A DNA stretch of 64,000 bases, from positions 310,001 through 374,000 of the forward strand of contig NZ_CP159342.1 in NCBI RefSeq assembly GCF_040499845.1. Direction: 5' to 3'. Positions 16,927-25,175 of this stretch are shown piece by piece. Position numbers and translations under genes: made by a program. The first letter of the stretch is position 1. The number at the start of each line of letters is the position of its first letter. The notes under the pieces were generated by a model that saw nothing but the letters and a program-made list of their open reading frames with translations, did not search any database and was not told the origin of the DNA. This DNA comes from Micromonospora sp. CCTCC AA 2012012. Its GTDB lineage: Bacteria > Actinomycetota > Actinomycetes > Mycobacteriales > Micromonosporaceae.

Positions 16927-18708
16927 TCAGGGGTGGGGGAGGTAGATGCGCCAGCCTTCTACGGTGACCAGGCGCAGGTCGCCGGGGCCGGTGCCGAGGC
17001 GTTGGTCGAGGCGGGCAGCCAGTGGGGAGCCGGTCGGGGCGACCCAGGCGGCGTCGGGTGCCCTCTCCACCGCCCGCCGGTACGCCGGGTACCGGTCGTG
17101 GCCCGGGCGCAGCTCGTCGTCCACCACCGCGCAGAGCACCTGCTCCGCGCTGGCGAAGATCAGCCGGTTGCAGGTCCAGTAGCCGCCGCGTACGTGCTGG
17201 ACCCGCAGCTCGCGGAGGGTGTCGACCAGGGCCCGGTGCCGGTCCGCCTCGGCGTGGGTCGCGGGCGCCGTAGCGACCGCGCCGGCCGTGGCCACCGCTG
17301 CGCTGCCCAGCATGGCGACCAGCACCGCGACCGCCGCGACCCGAGCCCCGCCAAGCGACCGTTCCTCGCCGAGCGGCGGTGCCGTGGCGGGCGGCCGTGG
17401 CGGGCGGGGCCGCAGGGCCGCCGCCAGCGGCCAGAGCAGGGCCGGTATGGCGACCGCCAGGCAGGAAAGGTAGCGGGCGCTCTCCACCGGGGTCCGCCCG
17501 GCCGCGCTGCTGACGGTGTACGCCGCGAGCACTCCCACCGCCCCCAGCAGCAGCGCCAACCGCACCGCCGCCGCCACCCGTTCCGCACGCAGAGCGGATC
17601 GTGGACAGTCGCCGTCCCGCCCGGACGACTGCTTTCCAAGGTCCACAGTCGGCGGGGCGGGCGGCGGTGGGGCAGGGGTGCGGAGGAGGGTGCGGCACGC
17701 GCCGAGGATGGCGAGGACGAGCAGCGCCGGCAGCGCGAGGGACCACCAGAGTTGCCAGGTGGCGCAGTGGCCGGGCGAGCAGAAGCCCATGCCGAGTGAC
17801 GGACCCAGCAGCAGGCCGCCGTGCAGGCGCTCGCCCCAGCCGGCGGTCGCCTCGCCCCCGCCGGCCGCCAGCACGGCGGTGAGCGGGTCGCGCCCGTGCC
17901 GGAGGCTGTCCAGCAGCATCGGCGCGGCCCCGAGCAGGAACGCTCCGACGACCACCACTCCCGCCCACCCGACCAGCTCGTGCCGCCCGGCCCCGGTGCC
18001 CCGGACGCCGGCCGTGCCCGGACCGCCGGTGGGGGCGGTACGGCGGGACGGGGGTCGGTGCCACATCACCAGCAGCCCACCGGTGGTGAGGATGTACGGC
18101 AGCAGCAGCGGGTCGACCCAGAGCATCAGCCCGGAGATCAGCCCCCAGCCCGCCCACCGGGGCAGTCGGGCGCCGGGCCGGCCGGTGCAGAGGTCGAGGG
18201 TGAGCAGGGCCAGCGCGACGCCGGCCGGGTTCAGCTCGGGATAGCCGCCCCCGGCGATCAGCTGGTTCTTCACGATCCGGTCGGAGCCGAGGGCGAGCAG
18301 GCCGACGACGAGCAGGGCGAACCACGGCTCCCCGCCGAGCCGGCGGGTCAGCCGCCAGGCCAGGGCGAGGAAGAGCGCGTAGAGCGCGAGGACGGGCAGC
18401 CGCAGCGCGAACGTCGACGGCCCGGCGACCGCGAAGAGCGGCGCGGCCAGGTACGCCTCCAGCGTCCCCATGTACGCCTGCCCGTAGAACCAGACCGGGA
18501 AGTCGTCACCGCGGGCGATGTGCAGCGCGGCCAGCCCCATGGTGGCCTCGTCGCTGTTGGTGGGCGGGGCGTCGGCGAGCAGCAGGGCCAACCGGTAGCC
18601 GACCCCGGCGAAACCGACGAGCAGGGCGGCCAGCACCGCCGGCCGGGGTCGCCGGGGCGTACGCGACGGAATGCGCTCGCGTGGCTCCTGGCGTACCCCG
18701 GCGGTCAT
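16927..18708 (-). CDS. GT-C-like membrane glycosyltransferase
   Basis: About 593 residues. A short basic N-terminus is followed by ten or more hydrophobic spans. The first external loop has PPTNSDEATMGLAALHIARG and then FPVWFYGQAYMGTLEAYLAAP. The Asp-Glu pair in this position and the YMGTLEAY block are typical of the PMT/ArnT-like GT-C superfamily, which transfers sugars from polyprenyl-phosphate donors outside the membrane. The C-terminal 100 residues form an external domain (LRELRVQHVRGGYWTCNRLIF...). Start is 18708 or 18720; CATGAT 7 nt before 18708 would suit a leaderless start. Acceptor unknown. Confidence 0.8.
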   Translation of the reverse strand: MTAGVRQEPRERIPSRTPRRPRPAVLAALLVGFAGVGYRLALLLADAPPTNSDEATMGLAALHIARGDDFPVWFYGQAYMGTLEAYLAAPLFAVAGPSTFALRLPVLALYALFLALAWRLTRRLGGEPWFALLVVGLLALGSDRIVKNQLIAGGGYPELNPAGVALALLTLDLCTGRPGARLPRWAGWGLISGLMLWVDPLLLPYILTTGGLLVMWHRPPSRRTAPTGGPGTAGVRGTGAGRHELVGWAGVVVVGAFLLGAAPMLLDSLRHGRDPLTAVLAAGGGEATAGWGERLHGGLLLGPSLGMGFCSPGHCATWQLWWSLALPALLVLAILGACRTLLRTPAPPPPAPPTVDLGKQSSGRDGDCPRSALRAERVAAAVRLALLLGAVGVLAAYTVSSAAGRTPVESARYLSCLAVAIPALLWPLAAALRPRPPRPPATAPPLGEERSLGGARVAAVAVLVAMLGSAAVATAGAVATAPATHAEADRHRALVDTLRELRVQHVRGGYWTCNRLIFASAEQVLCAVVDDELRPGHDRYPAYRRAVERAPDAAWVAPTGSPLAARLDQRLGTGPGDLRLVTVEGWRIYLPHP

Positions 18709-18768
18709 GCCTGCGATCATGGCATCCGGTCACCGGCGGACGGCCGGTGACGCGGCGGACGGCCGGCC

Positions 18769-19758
18769 TCAGCCGGCGGCGGTGACCTGCTCGCGGGCGG
18801 CGAGGGCCTGCTGGTAGAGCCGCCCGGCCCGGTACGACGAACGGACCAGCGGCCCGCTCATCACGCCGGCGAAGCCGATCTCCTCGGCCTCCTCGCGCAG
18901 CTCCACGAACTCCTCCGGCTTGACCCAGCGGGTGACCGGGTGGTGCCGGGGGGAGGGGCGCAGGTACTGCGTGATGGTGATCAGCTCGCAGCCGGCGGAG
19001 TGCAGGTCGCGCAGCGCCTGCGAGACCTCTTCCCGCTCCTCGCCCATGCCGAGGATCAGGTTGCTCTTGGTGACCAGGCCGTCGGCGCGGGCCTGCCGGA
19101 TCACGTCGAGGGAGCGCTCGTAGCGGAAGGCCGGGCGGATCCGCTTGAAGATCCGCGGCACGGTCTCGACGTTGTGCGCGAGCACCTCGGGGCGCGAGCC
19201 GAAGACCTCGGCGAGCTGCTCGGGCACGGCGTTGAAGTCGGGGATCAGCAGCTCGACGCCGCAGCCGGAGCGCAGCGCGTGGATCTGCCGGACGGTCTCG
19301 GCATAGAGCCAGGCGCCGCCGTCGGGCAGGTCGTCGCGGGCGACACCGGTGATGGTGGCGTAGCGCAGCCCCATCGCGGCGACCGACTCGGCGACCCGGC
19401 GCGGCTCGTCGGCGTCGAACTCGGCGGGCTTGCCGGTGTCGATCTGGCAGAAGTCGCAGCGCCGGGTGCACTGGTCACCGCCGATGAGGAAGGTGGCCTC
19501 CCGGTCCTCCCAGCACTCGTAGATGTTGGGGCAGCCGGCCTCCTGGCACACCGTGTGCAGCCCCTCGCGGGAGACCAGCCCGCGCAGCTCGGTGTACTCG
19601 GGGCCCATCTTGGCCTTGACCTTGATCCACGGCGGTTTGCGCTCGATCGGCGTCTCGGCGTTGCGCGCCTCGATCCGCAGCAGCCGTCGCCCCTCGGGGG
19701 CGGCCGTCGCGGTGCGCGCTGCCTGCTGAGTCGTCGGCGCGGAGTGCTCGATCGTCAC
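18769..19758 (-). CDS. lipA: Lipoyl synthase
   Basis: A 329-residue radical-SAM enzyme that inserts two sulfurs into octanoyl groups on lipoyl domains. The auxiliary Fe-S cluster motif is [12 protein letters not shown] and the radical-SAM motif is CTRRCDFC, both intact. [14 protein letters not shown] and the C-terminal [11 protein letters not shown] carry the conserved arginine/serine. The substrate protein SucB, the octanoyltransferase lipB and the Fe-S carrier erpA are all in this window. GTG at 19758 is chosen: TAGGCT lies exactly 7 nt upstream with no ribosome site. The same -10 precedes lipB. Confidence 0.98.
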   Translation of the reverse strand: MTIEHSAPTTQQAARTATAAPEGRRLLRIEARNAETPIERKPPWIKVKAKMGPEYTELRGLVSREGLHTVCQEAGCPNIYECWEDREATFLIGGDQCTRRCDFCQIDTGKPAEFDADEPRRVAESVAAMGLRYATITGVARDDLPDGGAWLYAETVRQIHALRSGCGVELLIPDFNAVPEQLAEVFGSRPEVLAHNVETVPRIFKRIRPAFRYERSLDVIRQARADGLVTKSNLILGMGEEREEVSQALRDLHSAGCELITITQYLRPSPRHHPVTRWVKPEEFVELREEAEEIGFAGVMSGPLVRSSYRAGRLYQQALAAREQVTAAG

Positions 19759-19765
19759 AAAACCG

Positions 19766-19771
19766 AGCCTA
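19766..19771 (-). promoter_or_regulatory. -10 of leaderless lipA promoter
   Basis: TAGGCT, 7 nt before GTG 19758, identical to the lipB -10. Confidence 0.6.
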
Positions 19772-19885
19772 CGCCCGACGGCGGCCGTCGATGAACCGCG
19801 GGCGACCGGCGTCACCCCGCAGACGTTGTGACACCGGACACCGCCACCCCCGGAAATTCCGTCACAGGGAACGCGGCGGCGGTGC

Positions 19886-19891
19886 TAGCGT
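19886..19891 (+). promoter_or_regulatory. -10 of T-box/aspS transcript
   Basis: TAGCGT, with transcription expected about 7 nt downstream, just before T-box stem I. A weak -35 (GTCACA, 19861-19866) lies 19 nt upstream. Confidence 0.45.
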
Positions 19892-19899
19892 CCCCGGCA

Positions 19900-20172
19900 G
19901 AGCTGTGACGGAGCCGAGTAGCGCGCCGACCCGCCAGCCCAGAGAGCCGCCGGTTGCTGTGAGGCGGTCTGGCCCGGCGCGCGAAGACCCTCCCGAGCTG
20001 CGGGAAGAACGACGCGTCGACGCGCCTGGTAGACCCCGCCCGGCTGGCCCCGGTGAAAAGGCGACGAACGAGGCTCCCGCGCGAGCGGGGGCGAAGGTGT
20101 GGTGGCACCGCGAGGTTCCCGCTCGCCCACACCTCCCGGGGATCGCGTTGCGATTCATCAAGGAGGACCGCC
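19900..20172 (+). ncRNA. T-box riboswitch leader, Asp specifier
   Basis: Stem I starts at AGCT (19902) and returns at GAGCT (about 19995). It contains an S-turn pair, AGTA on the 5' side and GAA at 19983-19985. The three bases right after GAA are GAC (19986-19988), an Asp codon in the specifier position. The T-box bulge region reads GGTGTGGTGGCACCGCG (20096-20112); its TGGC would pair with a tRNA ending in GCCA, the G73 discriminator of tRNA-Asp. Downstream ACCTCC (20131-20136) can pair with the AAGGAGG ribosome site at 20160-20166. There is no U-run, so control is probably at translation, as in actinobacterial ileS T-boxes. Confidence 0.85.
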
Positions 20173-21459
20173 GTGCAACGCATCCTGTCCCACCAGCTTC
20201 CCACCCGGGTCGGCGAGATCGTGCGGATCGCCGGCTGGGTGCACCGCCGCCGGCTGCTCAAGTCGGTGGCGTTCCTGATCGTCCGGGACGCCGCCGGCCT
20301 GAGCCAGGTGGTGGTCACCGACGGCGACGTCCGCGCCGAGCTGGAGAAACTCACCGAGGAGACCGTCGTCGAGGTCACCGCCACGGTGGTCGCGAACCCG
20401 ACGGCGCCCGCCGGGGTCGAGCTGGCCGACCCGACGGTACGACCGCTCGGCCCGCCCGCCGTGCCGCCCCCGTTCGACCTGTACCGGCCGGCGCTCACCG
20501 CGACCCTGCCCACCCAGCTCGACCACGCGCCGACCGCGCTGCGACACCCGACCCGCTCGGCGGCGCTGCGCATCTCGGCGGCGGCGGTGGCCGGTTTCCG
20601 GGCCACCCTGGACGCTCGGGACTTCGTGGAGATCCACACCCCGAAGGTGGTCGCCTCGTCGACCGAGAGCGGGGCGAACGTCTTCGCGCTGGACTGGTTC
20701 GGCCGGCCCGCGTACCTGGCGCAGTCCCCGCAGTTCTACAAGCAGCTCATGGTCGGCGTCTTCGAGCGGGTGTACGAGGTGGGCCCGGTGTTCCGGGCCG
20801 AGCCGCACGACACCGTCCGGCACCTGGCCCAGTACACCTCGCTCGACGCGGAACTCGGCTTCGTCGCCGACCACCGGGACGTGATGGTCGTCCTGCGGGA
20901 CACCGTCGCCGGGATGCTCGACGCGGTGGCGGAGCGGGCCGCCCCGGTGGTGGGCACGCTCGGACTGGAGCTGCCGCGGGTCCCGGCGGAGATCCCTTCG
21001 GTGCACTTCACCGAGGCGTTGGAGATCGCGGGCGCGCCCGCCGACGAGCCGGACCTCGCCCCGGCCCACGAGCGGGCGCTGGGGGAGTGGGCCCGCGCCG
21101 AGCACGGTTCGGACTTCCTCTTCGTCACCGGGTACCCGATGGCGAAACGGCCCTTCTACACCCACCCGGACCCGGCGCGGCCGGCGTACTCGAACGGGTT
21201 CGACCTGCTGTTCCGGGGGTTGGAGCTGGTCACCGGCGGGCAGCGGCTGCACCGGCACGCCGACTACCTGGCCGCCCTCGCGGCGCGCGGCGAGCCGGTC
21301 GAGCCCTACGCCGGGTACGTCGACGCGTTCCGGCACGGAATGCCGCCGCACGGCGGCTTCGCCATCGGGCTGGAACGCTTCGTCGCCCGGCTGACCGGCG
21401 CGGCGAACGTCCGCGAGGTCACCGCCTTCCCCCGGGACCTGCACCGGCTGACGCCCTGA
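20173..21459 (+). CDS. aspS: Archaeal-type aspartyl-tRNA synthetase (probable aspartate--tRNA(Asp/Asn) ligase)
   Basis: A 428-residue class IIb synthetase. The N-terminal OB-fold anticodon domain (GEIVRIAGWVHRRRLLKSVAFLIV) is followed by the catalytic core. Landmarks are FVEIHTPKVVASSTESGANVF, AYLAQSPQFYKQLM, motif 2 VGPVFRAEPHDTVRHLAQYT and motif 3 GGFAIGLERFVARLT. These fit the short archaeal AspRS type without the bacterial insertion domain. Such enzymes are often non-discriminating, charging tRNA-Asn too, or serve as a second AspRS (inference). The T-box with a GAC specifier supports Asp. GTG at 20173 follows AAGGAGG. A hairpin follows the stop. Confidence 0.9.
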   Translation: MQRILSHQLPTRVGEIVRIAGWVHRRRLLKSVAFLIVRDAAGLSQVVVTDGDVRAELEKLTEETVVEVTATVVANPTAPAGVELADPTVRPLGPPAVPPPFDLYRPALTATLPTQLDHAPTALRHPTRSAALRISAAAVAGFRATLDARDFVEIHTPKVVASSTESGANVFALDWFGRPAYLAQSPQFYKQLMVGVFERVYEVGPVFRAEPHDTVRHLAQYTSLDAELGFVADHRDVMVVLRDTVAGMLDAVAERAAPVVGTLGLELPRVPAEIPSVHFTEALEIAGAPADEPDLAPAHERALGEWARAEHGSDFLFVTGYPMAKRPFYTHPDPARPAYSNGFDLLFRGLELVTGGQRLHRHADYLAALAARGEPVEPYAGYVDAFRHGMPPHGGFAIGLERFVARLTGAANVREVTAFPRDLHRLTP

Positions 21460-21473
21460 CCCGTCGGGGTGAC

Positions 21474-21509
21474 GTGCGGGAGCCGGCCGTTCACGGCCGG
21501 CTTCCGCAC
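21474..21509 (+). terminator. Terminator hairpin after aspS
   Basis: GTGCGG-AGCCGGCCG pairs across a TTCA loop with CGGCCGGCT-CCGCAC, one unpaired position per arm. Confidence 0.75.
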
Positions 21510-21571
21510 CACCCGGGGACGGCATAGATTCGGGTGAAGGTGACGCCACGGGTGTCGGGCGGGAGGGCACG

Positions 21572-21946
21572 ATGCGGATCGGCGAGCTGGCGGGCCGGAC
21601 CGGGGTGAGCGCCCGCTCGATCCGGTACTACGAACAGCAGGGACTGCTCGTGTCGAGGCGCACGGCGAGCGGCCAGCGGCTCTTCGCGGAGGCGGCGGTC
21701 GAGCGGGTCCGGCTGATCCAGCGGCTCTTCGACGCGGGCCTGAGCAGCAAGCGGATGTACGAACTGCTGCCCTGCATGACGAATCCGGACATCCGCACGT
21801 CGTGGCTGACCGACCGGCTCCGCGAGGAGCGCGGGCGCATCGTCGCCGAGATGGCTCAGCTCGCCGCCACGGTCTCGGCGCTCGACGGCGTCATCGACGA
21901 CCTGACGGTCGAGGAACCGGCCGGCGAACCGCGCGCCGCGGCCTGA
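21572..21946 (+). CDS. MerR family transcriptional regulator (next to old yellow enzyme)
   Basis: A 124-residue MerR protein. The winged helix-turn-helix starts at residue 1 (MRIGELAGRTGVSARSIRYYEQQGLL), followed by SGQRLFAEAAVERVRLIQRLFDAGLS and a dimerisation helix. There is no obvious metal-binding cysteine cluster; one Cys is in ELLPCMTNPDIR. GGGAGGG precedes the ATG and TAGATT at 21525-21530 may be its -10. The gap to the next gene holds a perfect dyad between -35 and -10, so it probably activates the reductase gene by DNA distortion. Confidence 0.92.
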   Translation: MRIGELAGRTGVSARSIRYYEQQGLLVSRRTASGQRLFAEAAVERVRLIQRLFDAGLSSKRMYELLPCMTNPDIRTSWLTDRLREERGRIVAEMAQLAATVSALDGVIDDLTVEEPAGEPRAAA

Positions 21947-21966
21947 GAACCGGTGCCGCCGCGGGC

Positions 21967-21998
21967 TTGCCCCTGACACCGGTGTCAGCTCCTAGCGT
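21967..21998 (+). promoter_or_regulatory. MerR-type promoter with perfect dyad upstream of old yellow enzyme
   Basis: -35 TTGCCC (21967-21972), a 16-bp perfect palindrome CTGACACCGGTGTCAG (21973-21988) and -10 TAGCGT (21993-21998), with a 20-bp spacer. An overlong spacer filled by a dyad is the hallmark of MerR-activated promoters. The -10 ends 6 nt before the ATG, so the message would be leaderless. Confidence 0.8.
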
Positions 21999-22004
21999 GA
22001 GGGC

Positions 22005-23111
22005 ATGACCGCACCCTGCGCCCCTTCCCCCGAACTCGACCTGCCGGTGGCACCGCTGCTGGAGCCGGTGACGTTCGCCGGTCTGCCCCTGTCCTCCCGG
22101 TTCGTCATGGCACCGATGACGCGGGCCCACTCGCCCGGCGGGGTGCCGACACCCGAGGTGGCCGGGTACTACCGCCGTCGCGCCGAGCACGGGATCGGGC
22201 TGATCGTCACCGAGGGGGTCCTGATCGGCCATCCCACGGCGGGCCACGAGGACGCGGTGCCGCGGATGACCGCCGGTGCCGCCGAGGCGGGCTGGCGGCG
22301 GGTGGTCGACGAGGTCCACGCCGCGGGTGGTCGGATCGCGGCGCAGTTGTGGCACCTCGGCAGCCTGCGCGAGCCCGTCGACGGGCGGCCGGCGTGGACG
22401 CCGTCGGGAGTCCGGGAGCCGGGGCGGCCGGTGAGCCACGCGATGACGGTCGCCGACCTCGACGAGCTGCTGGAGGCGTACGCCGGGGCGGCCCGGGTGG
22501 CGGCCCGGGTCGGGTTCGACGCGGTCGAGATCCACGCCGCGCACGGCTATCTGCTGGACGAGTTCCTGTGGTCGTTCACCAACCGGCGGACGGACGCGTT
22601 CGGCGGCTCGCCGGTGCGGCGGGCGGCGTTCCCGGCTGCGGTCGTCCGCGCCGTCCGGACCGACTTCCCCGCCGACCGGCCGGTGATCGTGCGGTTCTCG
22701 CAGTTCAAGGAGCGGCGGTTCGACGCCCGGATCGCGCAGGACCCCGGCGAGTTGGAGGCGATCCTCGGTGCGCTCGCGGAGGCCGGGGCGAGCGCGCTGC
22801 ACGCGTCCCAGCGGCGGTTCTGGGAGCCCGCGTTCGCCGGCTCCGCGCTGAACCTCGCCGGCTGGGCCAAGCGGCTCACCGGCCTGCCGACGATCACGGT
22901 GGGCTCGGTCGGCCTCACCCGCGACTTCCTCCGGTCCACCGGCCCCGAGTCGGTCTCCGGCCTGGCCGCACGCGTGGCGGCCGGCGAGTTCGACCTCGTC
23001 GCGCTCGGCCGGATCCTGCTGGGCAACCCGGCCTGGGTGAGCCACGCCGGTGCCGGACGACTCGACGCGATCGTCGACTACCGCAAGGCTCACGAGGACA
23101 CCTACCGGTGA
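22005..23111 (+). CDS. Old yellow enzyme family NADH:flavin oxidoreductase
   Basis: A 368-residue FMN-binding TIM barrel of the OYE family, which reduces activated alkenes or nitro/electrophilic compounds with NAD(P)H. It begins LEPVTFAGLPLSSRFVMAPMTRAHSPGGVPT. The Gln-x-Trp-H motif appears in AAQLWHLGSL. The conserved block GFDAVEIHAAHGYLLDEFLWSFTNRRTD contains the His-Ala-Ala-His-Gly motif. The C-terminal FMN-phosphate region is FDLVALGRILLGNPAW. Location beside a MerR gene with a dyad promoter suggests induction by an electrophile or redox signal. Confidence 0.95.
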   Translation: MTAPCAPSPELDLPVAPLLEPVTFAGLPLSSRFVMAPMTRAHSPGGVPTPEVAGYYRRRAEHGIGLIVTEGVLIGHPTAGHEDAVPRMTAGAAEAGWRRVVDEVHAAGGRIAAQLWHLGSLREPVDGRPAWTPSGVREPGRPVSHAMTVADLDELLEAYAGAARVAARVGFDAVEIHAAHGYLLDEFLWSFTNRRTDAFGGSPVRRAAFPAAVVRAVRTDFPADRPVIVRFSQFKERRFDARIAQDPGELEAILGALAEAGASALHASQRRFWEPAFAGSALNLAGWAKRLTGLPTITVGSVGLTRDFLRSTGPESVSGLAARVAAGEFDLVALGRILLGNPAWVSHAGAGRLDAIVDYRKAHEDTYR

Positions 23112-23112
23112 G

Positions 23113-23150
23113 CCCACCGGCAGCGGACCTCGGGGTCCGTCACCGGTGGG
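23113..23150. terminator. Bidirectional hairpin
   Basis: CCCACCGG (23113-23120) pairs with CCGGTGGG (23143-23150), with an inner GGAC/GTCC stem, between convergent genes. Confidence 0.55.
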
Positions 23151-23161
23151 CGGCGGACCGG

Positions 23162-23989
23162 TCAGGCCGGGGCGATCGGCAGTTGCCGCTTGTGCGCGGT
23201 CGCCCGGTAACGGGCCACGAGGGCCGCCTCGACCTCCGCCGGGACGTCCCGGCCCTCCAGGTAGTCGTCGATCTGCTCGTAGGTCAGGCCGAGCGCGTCC
23301 TCGTCGAGCTTGCCCGGGGCGAGGCTCTCCAGGTCCGCCGTCGGCGCCTTGCCGACCAGTTCGGCGGGCGCGCCGAGCAGGGCGGCGACGGCCCGTACGC
23401 GGCGCTTGGTCAGCCCGGTCAACGGCACCACGTCCGCCGCGCCGTCGCCGTGCTTGGTGAAGAAGCCGGTGGCCGCCTCGGCGGCGTGGTCGGTGCCGAC
23501 GACCAGCCCGTTCATCGCCCCGGCGACCGCGTACTGGGCGATCATCCGCTGCCGGGCCTTGATGTTGCCGTGCACGAAGTCGCGCTGCCCGGCGTCCCGG
23601 AAGGTCAGCCCGGCCGCCTCCAGCGCGTCGAGGGCGGCGTCGCTGGCCGGCTTGACGTCGACGGTGAGCAGCCGGTCGGCCCGGATGAACGCCAGCGCCG
23701 CCTGGGCGTGGTGCTCGTCGGCCTGCACCCCGTACGGCAGCCGCATCGCGACGAAGACCGCGTCGTGGCCGGCGGCGCGGGCCCGTTCGACGGCGAGCTG
23801 GCAGAGGCGGCCGGCGGTGGTGGAGTCCACCCCGCCGCTGATGCCGAGGACCAGCGCCCGCAGCCCGGTGTCGACGAGACGGTCGGCGAGGAAGACGACC
23901 CGCCGTTCGATCTCGCCGGCCGCGTCGAAGCTCGCCGCCACCTGGAGCTCGGCGGCGATCTGCTGCTGCGTCGACAGCACGTCGGTCAT
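23162..23989 (-). CDS. nadE: Ammonia-dependent NAD+ synthetase
   Basis: A 275-residue single-domain enzyme that amidates deamido-NAD with ammonia and ATP, the last step of NAD synthesis. The PP-loop is [17 protein letters not shown]. Other conserved blocks are [52 protein letters not shown], and [26 protein letters not shown]. It lacks the glutaminase domain of NadE2, so it relies on free ammonia. GGAAGGA lies upstream of the ATG. nadA lies 37 kb away in this window. Confidence 0.97.
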   Translation of the reverse strand: MTDVLSTQQQIAAELQVAASFDAAGEIERRVVFLADRLVDTGLRALVLGISGGVDSTTAGRLCQLAVERARAAGHDAVFVAMRLPYGVQADEHHAQAALAFIRADRLLTVDVKPASDAALDALEAAGLTFRDAGQRDFVHGNIKARQRMIAQYAVAGAMNGLVVGTDHAAEAATGFFTKHGDGAADVVPLTGLTKRRVRAVAALLGAPAELVGKAPTADLESLAPGKLDEDALGLTYEQIDDYLEGRDVPAEVEAALVARYRATAHKRQLPIAPA

Positions 23990-24081
23990 CGGGGGTCCTT
24001 CCGTCGGGGGTGGTTCTCGACAGCACCCAACCTGCCCCGGGGCGGGCCGGTCAAATCCGGTGCCGACGCGCCGACGGAGGA

Positions 24082-24474
24082 TCAGGCGGGGCCGAGCAGG
24101 TCCCAGGGGTTGCCGGCGATGTCGCGGAAGACCGCCACCCGGCCGTACGCCTCGGTGCGCGGCGGGCGGACGAACTCGACGCCCGCGTCGACCATCCGCC
24201 GGTGGGTGGCGTCGAAGTCGTCGACCTGGAGGAAGAAGCCGACCCGCCCGTGGGTCTGGTCACCGACGGCGGCCTCCTGCCGCTCGCCGTCGGCGCGGGC
24301 CAGCAGCAGCCCGGTCCCGCCGCCGGGCGGCCGGACCACCACCCAGCGCTTCGGCCGGCCGTCGTTGGTCAGCGAGGGGGAGTCCTCGGCCAGCTCGAAG
24401 CCGAGCACCTCGGTGAAGAAGGCGATGGCCGGGTCGTAGTCGGCGACGACGAGGGTGACGAGGTCGATCCGCAC
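24082..24474 (-). CDS. VOC (glyoxalase-fold) superfamily protein
   Basis: A 130-residue protein of two beta-alpha-beta3 modules: [31 protein letters not shown], then [24 protein letters not shown] and [20 protein letters not shown]. The pattern is typical of small VOC proteins of unknown substrate (dioxygenase, glyoxalase or resistance-protein relatives). The GTG start is 7 bp from the lipB stop on the same strand, so the two are likely co-transcribed, but no functional link to lipoate is evident. Confidence 0.88.
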   Translation of the reverse strand: MRIDLVTLVVADYDPAIAFFTEVLGFELAEDSPSLTNDGRPKRWVVVRPPGGGTGLLLARADGERQEAAVGDQTHGRVGFFLQVDDFDATHRRMVDAGVEFVRPPRTEAYGRVAVFRDIAGNPWDLLGPA

Positions 24475-24481
24475 CCGGGCC

Positions 24482-25123
24482 TCAGCCGGTGACGAGGGTC
24501 GACAGGCGGCGCTCGACGGCCGGCAGCACGTCGGCGACGGTGACGGGACGGCCCAGCTCCGCGGTGAGCGAGGTGACGCCCGCGTCGCGGATGCCGCACG
24601 GCACGATCCGGTCGAAGTACGTCAGGTCACAGTCGCAGTTGATCGAGAAGCCGTGCAGGGTGACGCCCCGGGCGACCCGGATGCCGATGGCGGCCACCTT
24701 GCGGGCGGGGCCCCGGTCGTCCTCGGGCACCCAGACGCCGCTGCGCCCCTCGACCCGGCCGGCGGCCAGCCCGAACTCGGCGCAGACGTCGATCAGCAGC
24801 TGCTCCACCCGCCGAACGTAGGCGACCACGTCCACCGGGTCGGGCAGGGTGAGGATCGGGTAGCCGACGAGCTGCCCCGGCCCGTGCCAGGTGATCTTGC
24901 CGCCCCGGTCGACGTCGACCACGGGGGTGCCGTCCATCGGGCGGTCCCACGGCTCGGTGCGCTTGCCCGCGGTGTAGACGCTCGGGTGCTCCAGCAGCAG
25001 CACGGTGTCGGGCTGCTCGCCGGCCACCACGGCCTCGTGCAGCCGGCGCTGCTCGTCCCAGGCGGCCTGGTAGTCGAGGAGCCCGGCGCGGACGGCGGTC
25101 GGTCCGGAAGTCGTCACGGTCAC
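24482..25123 (-). CDS. lipB: Octanoyl-[ACP]:protein N-octanoyltransferase
   Basis: A 213-residue enzyme that moves octanoyl from acyl-carrier protein to lipoyl domains, feeding LipA. Seen are [18 protein letters not shown], the conserved [15 protein letters not shown], the active-site Lys in [26 protein letters not shown], and the catalytic Cys in [16 protein letters not shown] at 25123 is preceded by TAGGCT at a 6-nt spacing, so the transcript is probably leaderless and the promoter matches that of lipA. Actinobacteria usually have lipB directly before lipA; here 4.7 kb of other genes intervene. Confidence 0.97.
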   Translation of the reverse strand: MTVTTSGPTAVRAGLLDYQAAWDEQRRLHEAVVAGEQPDTVLLLEHPSVYTAGKRTEPWDRPMDGTPVVDVDRGGKITWHGPGQLVGYPILTLPDPVDVVAYVRRVEQLLIDVCAEFGLAAGRVEGRSGVWVPEDDRGPARKVAAIGIRVARGVTLHGFSINCDCDLTYFDRIVPCGIRDAGVTSLTAELGRPVTVADVLPAVERRLSTLVTG

Positions 25124-25129
25124 CCGTCC

Positions 25130-25135
25130 AGCCTA
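25130..25135 (-). promoter_or_regulatory. -10 of leaderless lipB promoter
   Basis: TAGGCT, 6 nt before GTG 25123. Confidence 0.6.
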
Positions 25136-25175
25136 GTCCCGTCGACGGCCGGTGACCGGCGTGAGCCTCGTCGCG

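Noticed and set aside
22349..24439. 696-codon + frame across the old yellow enzyme and nadE
   Set aside because: It crosses from one real gene into the antisense of another and shows no domain.
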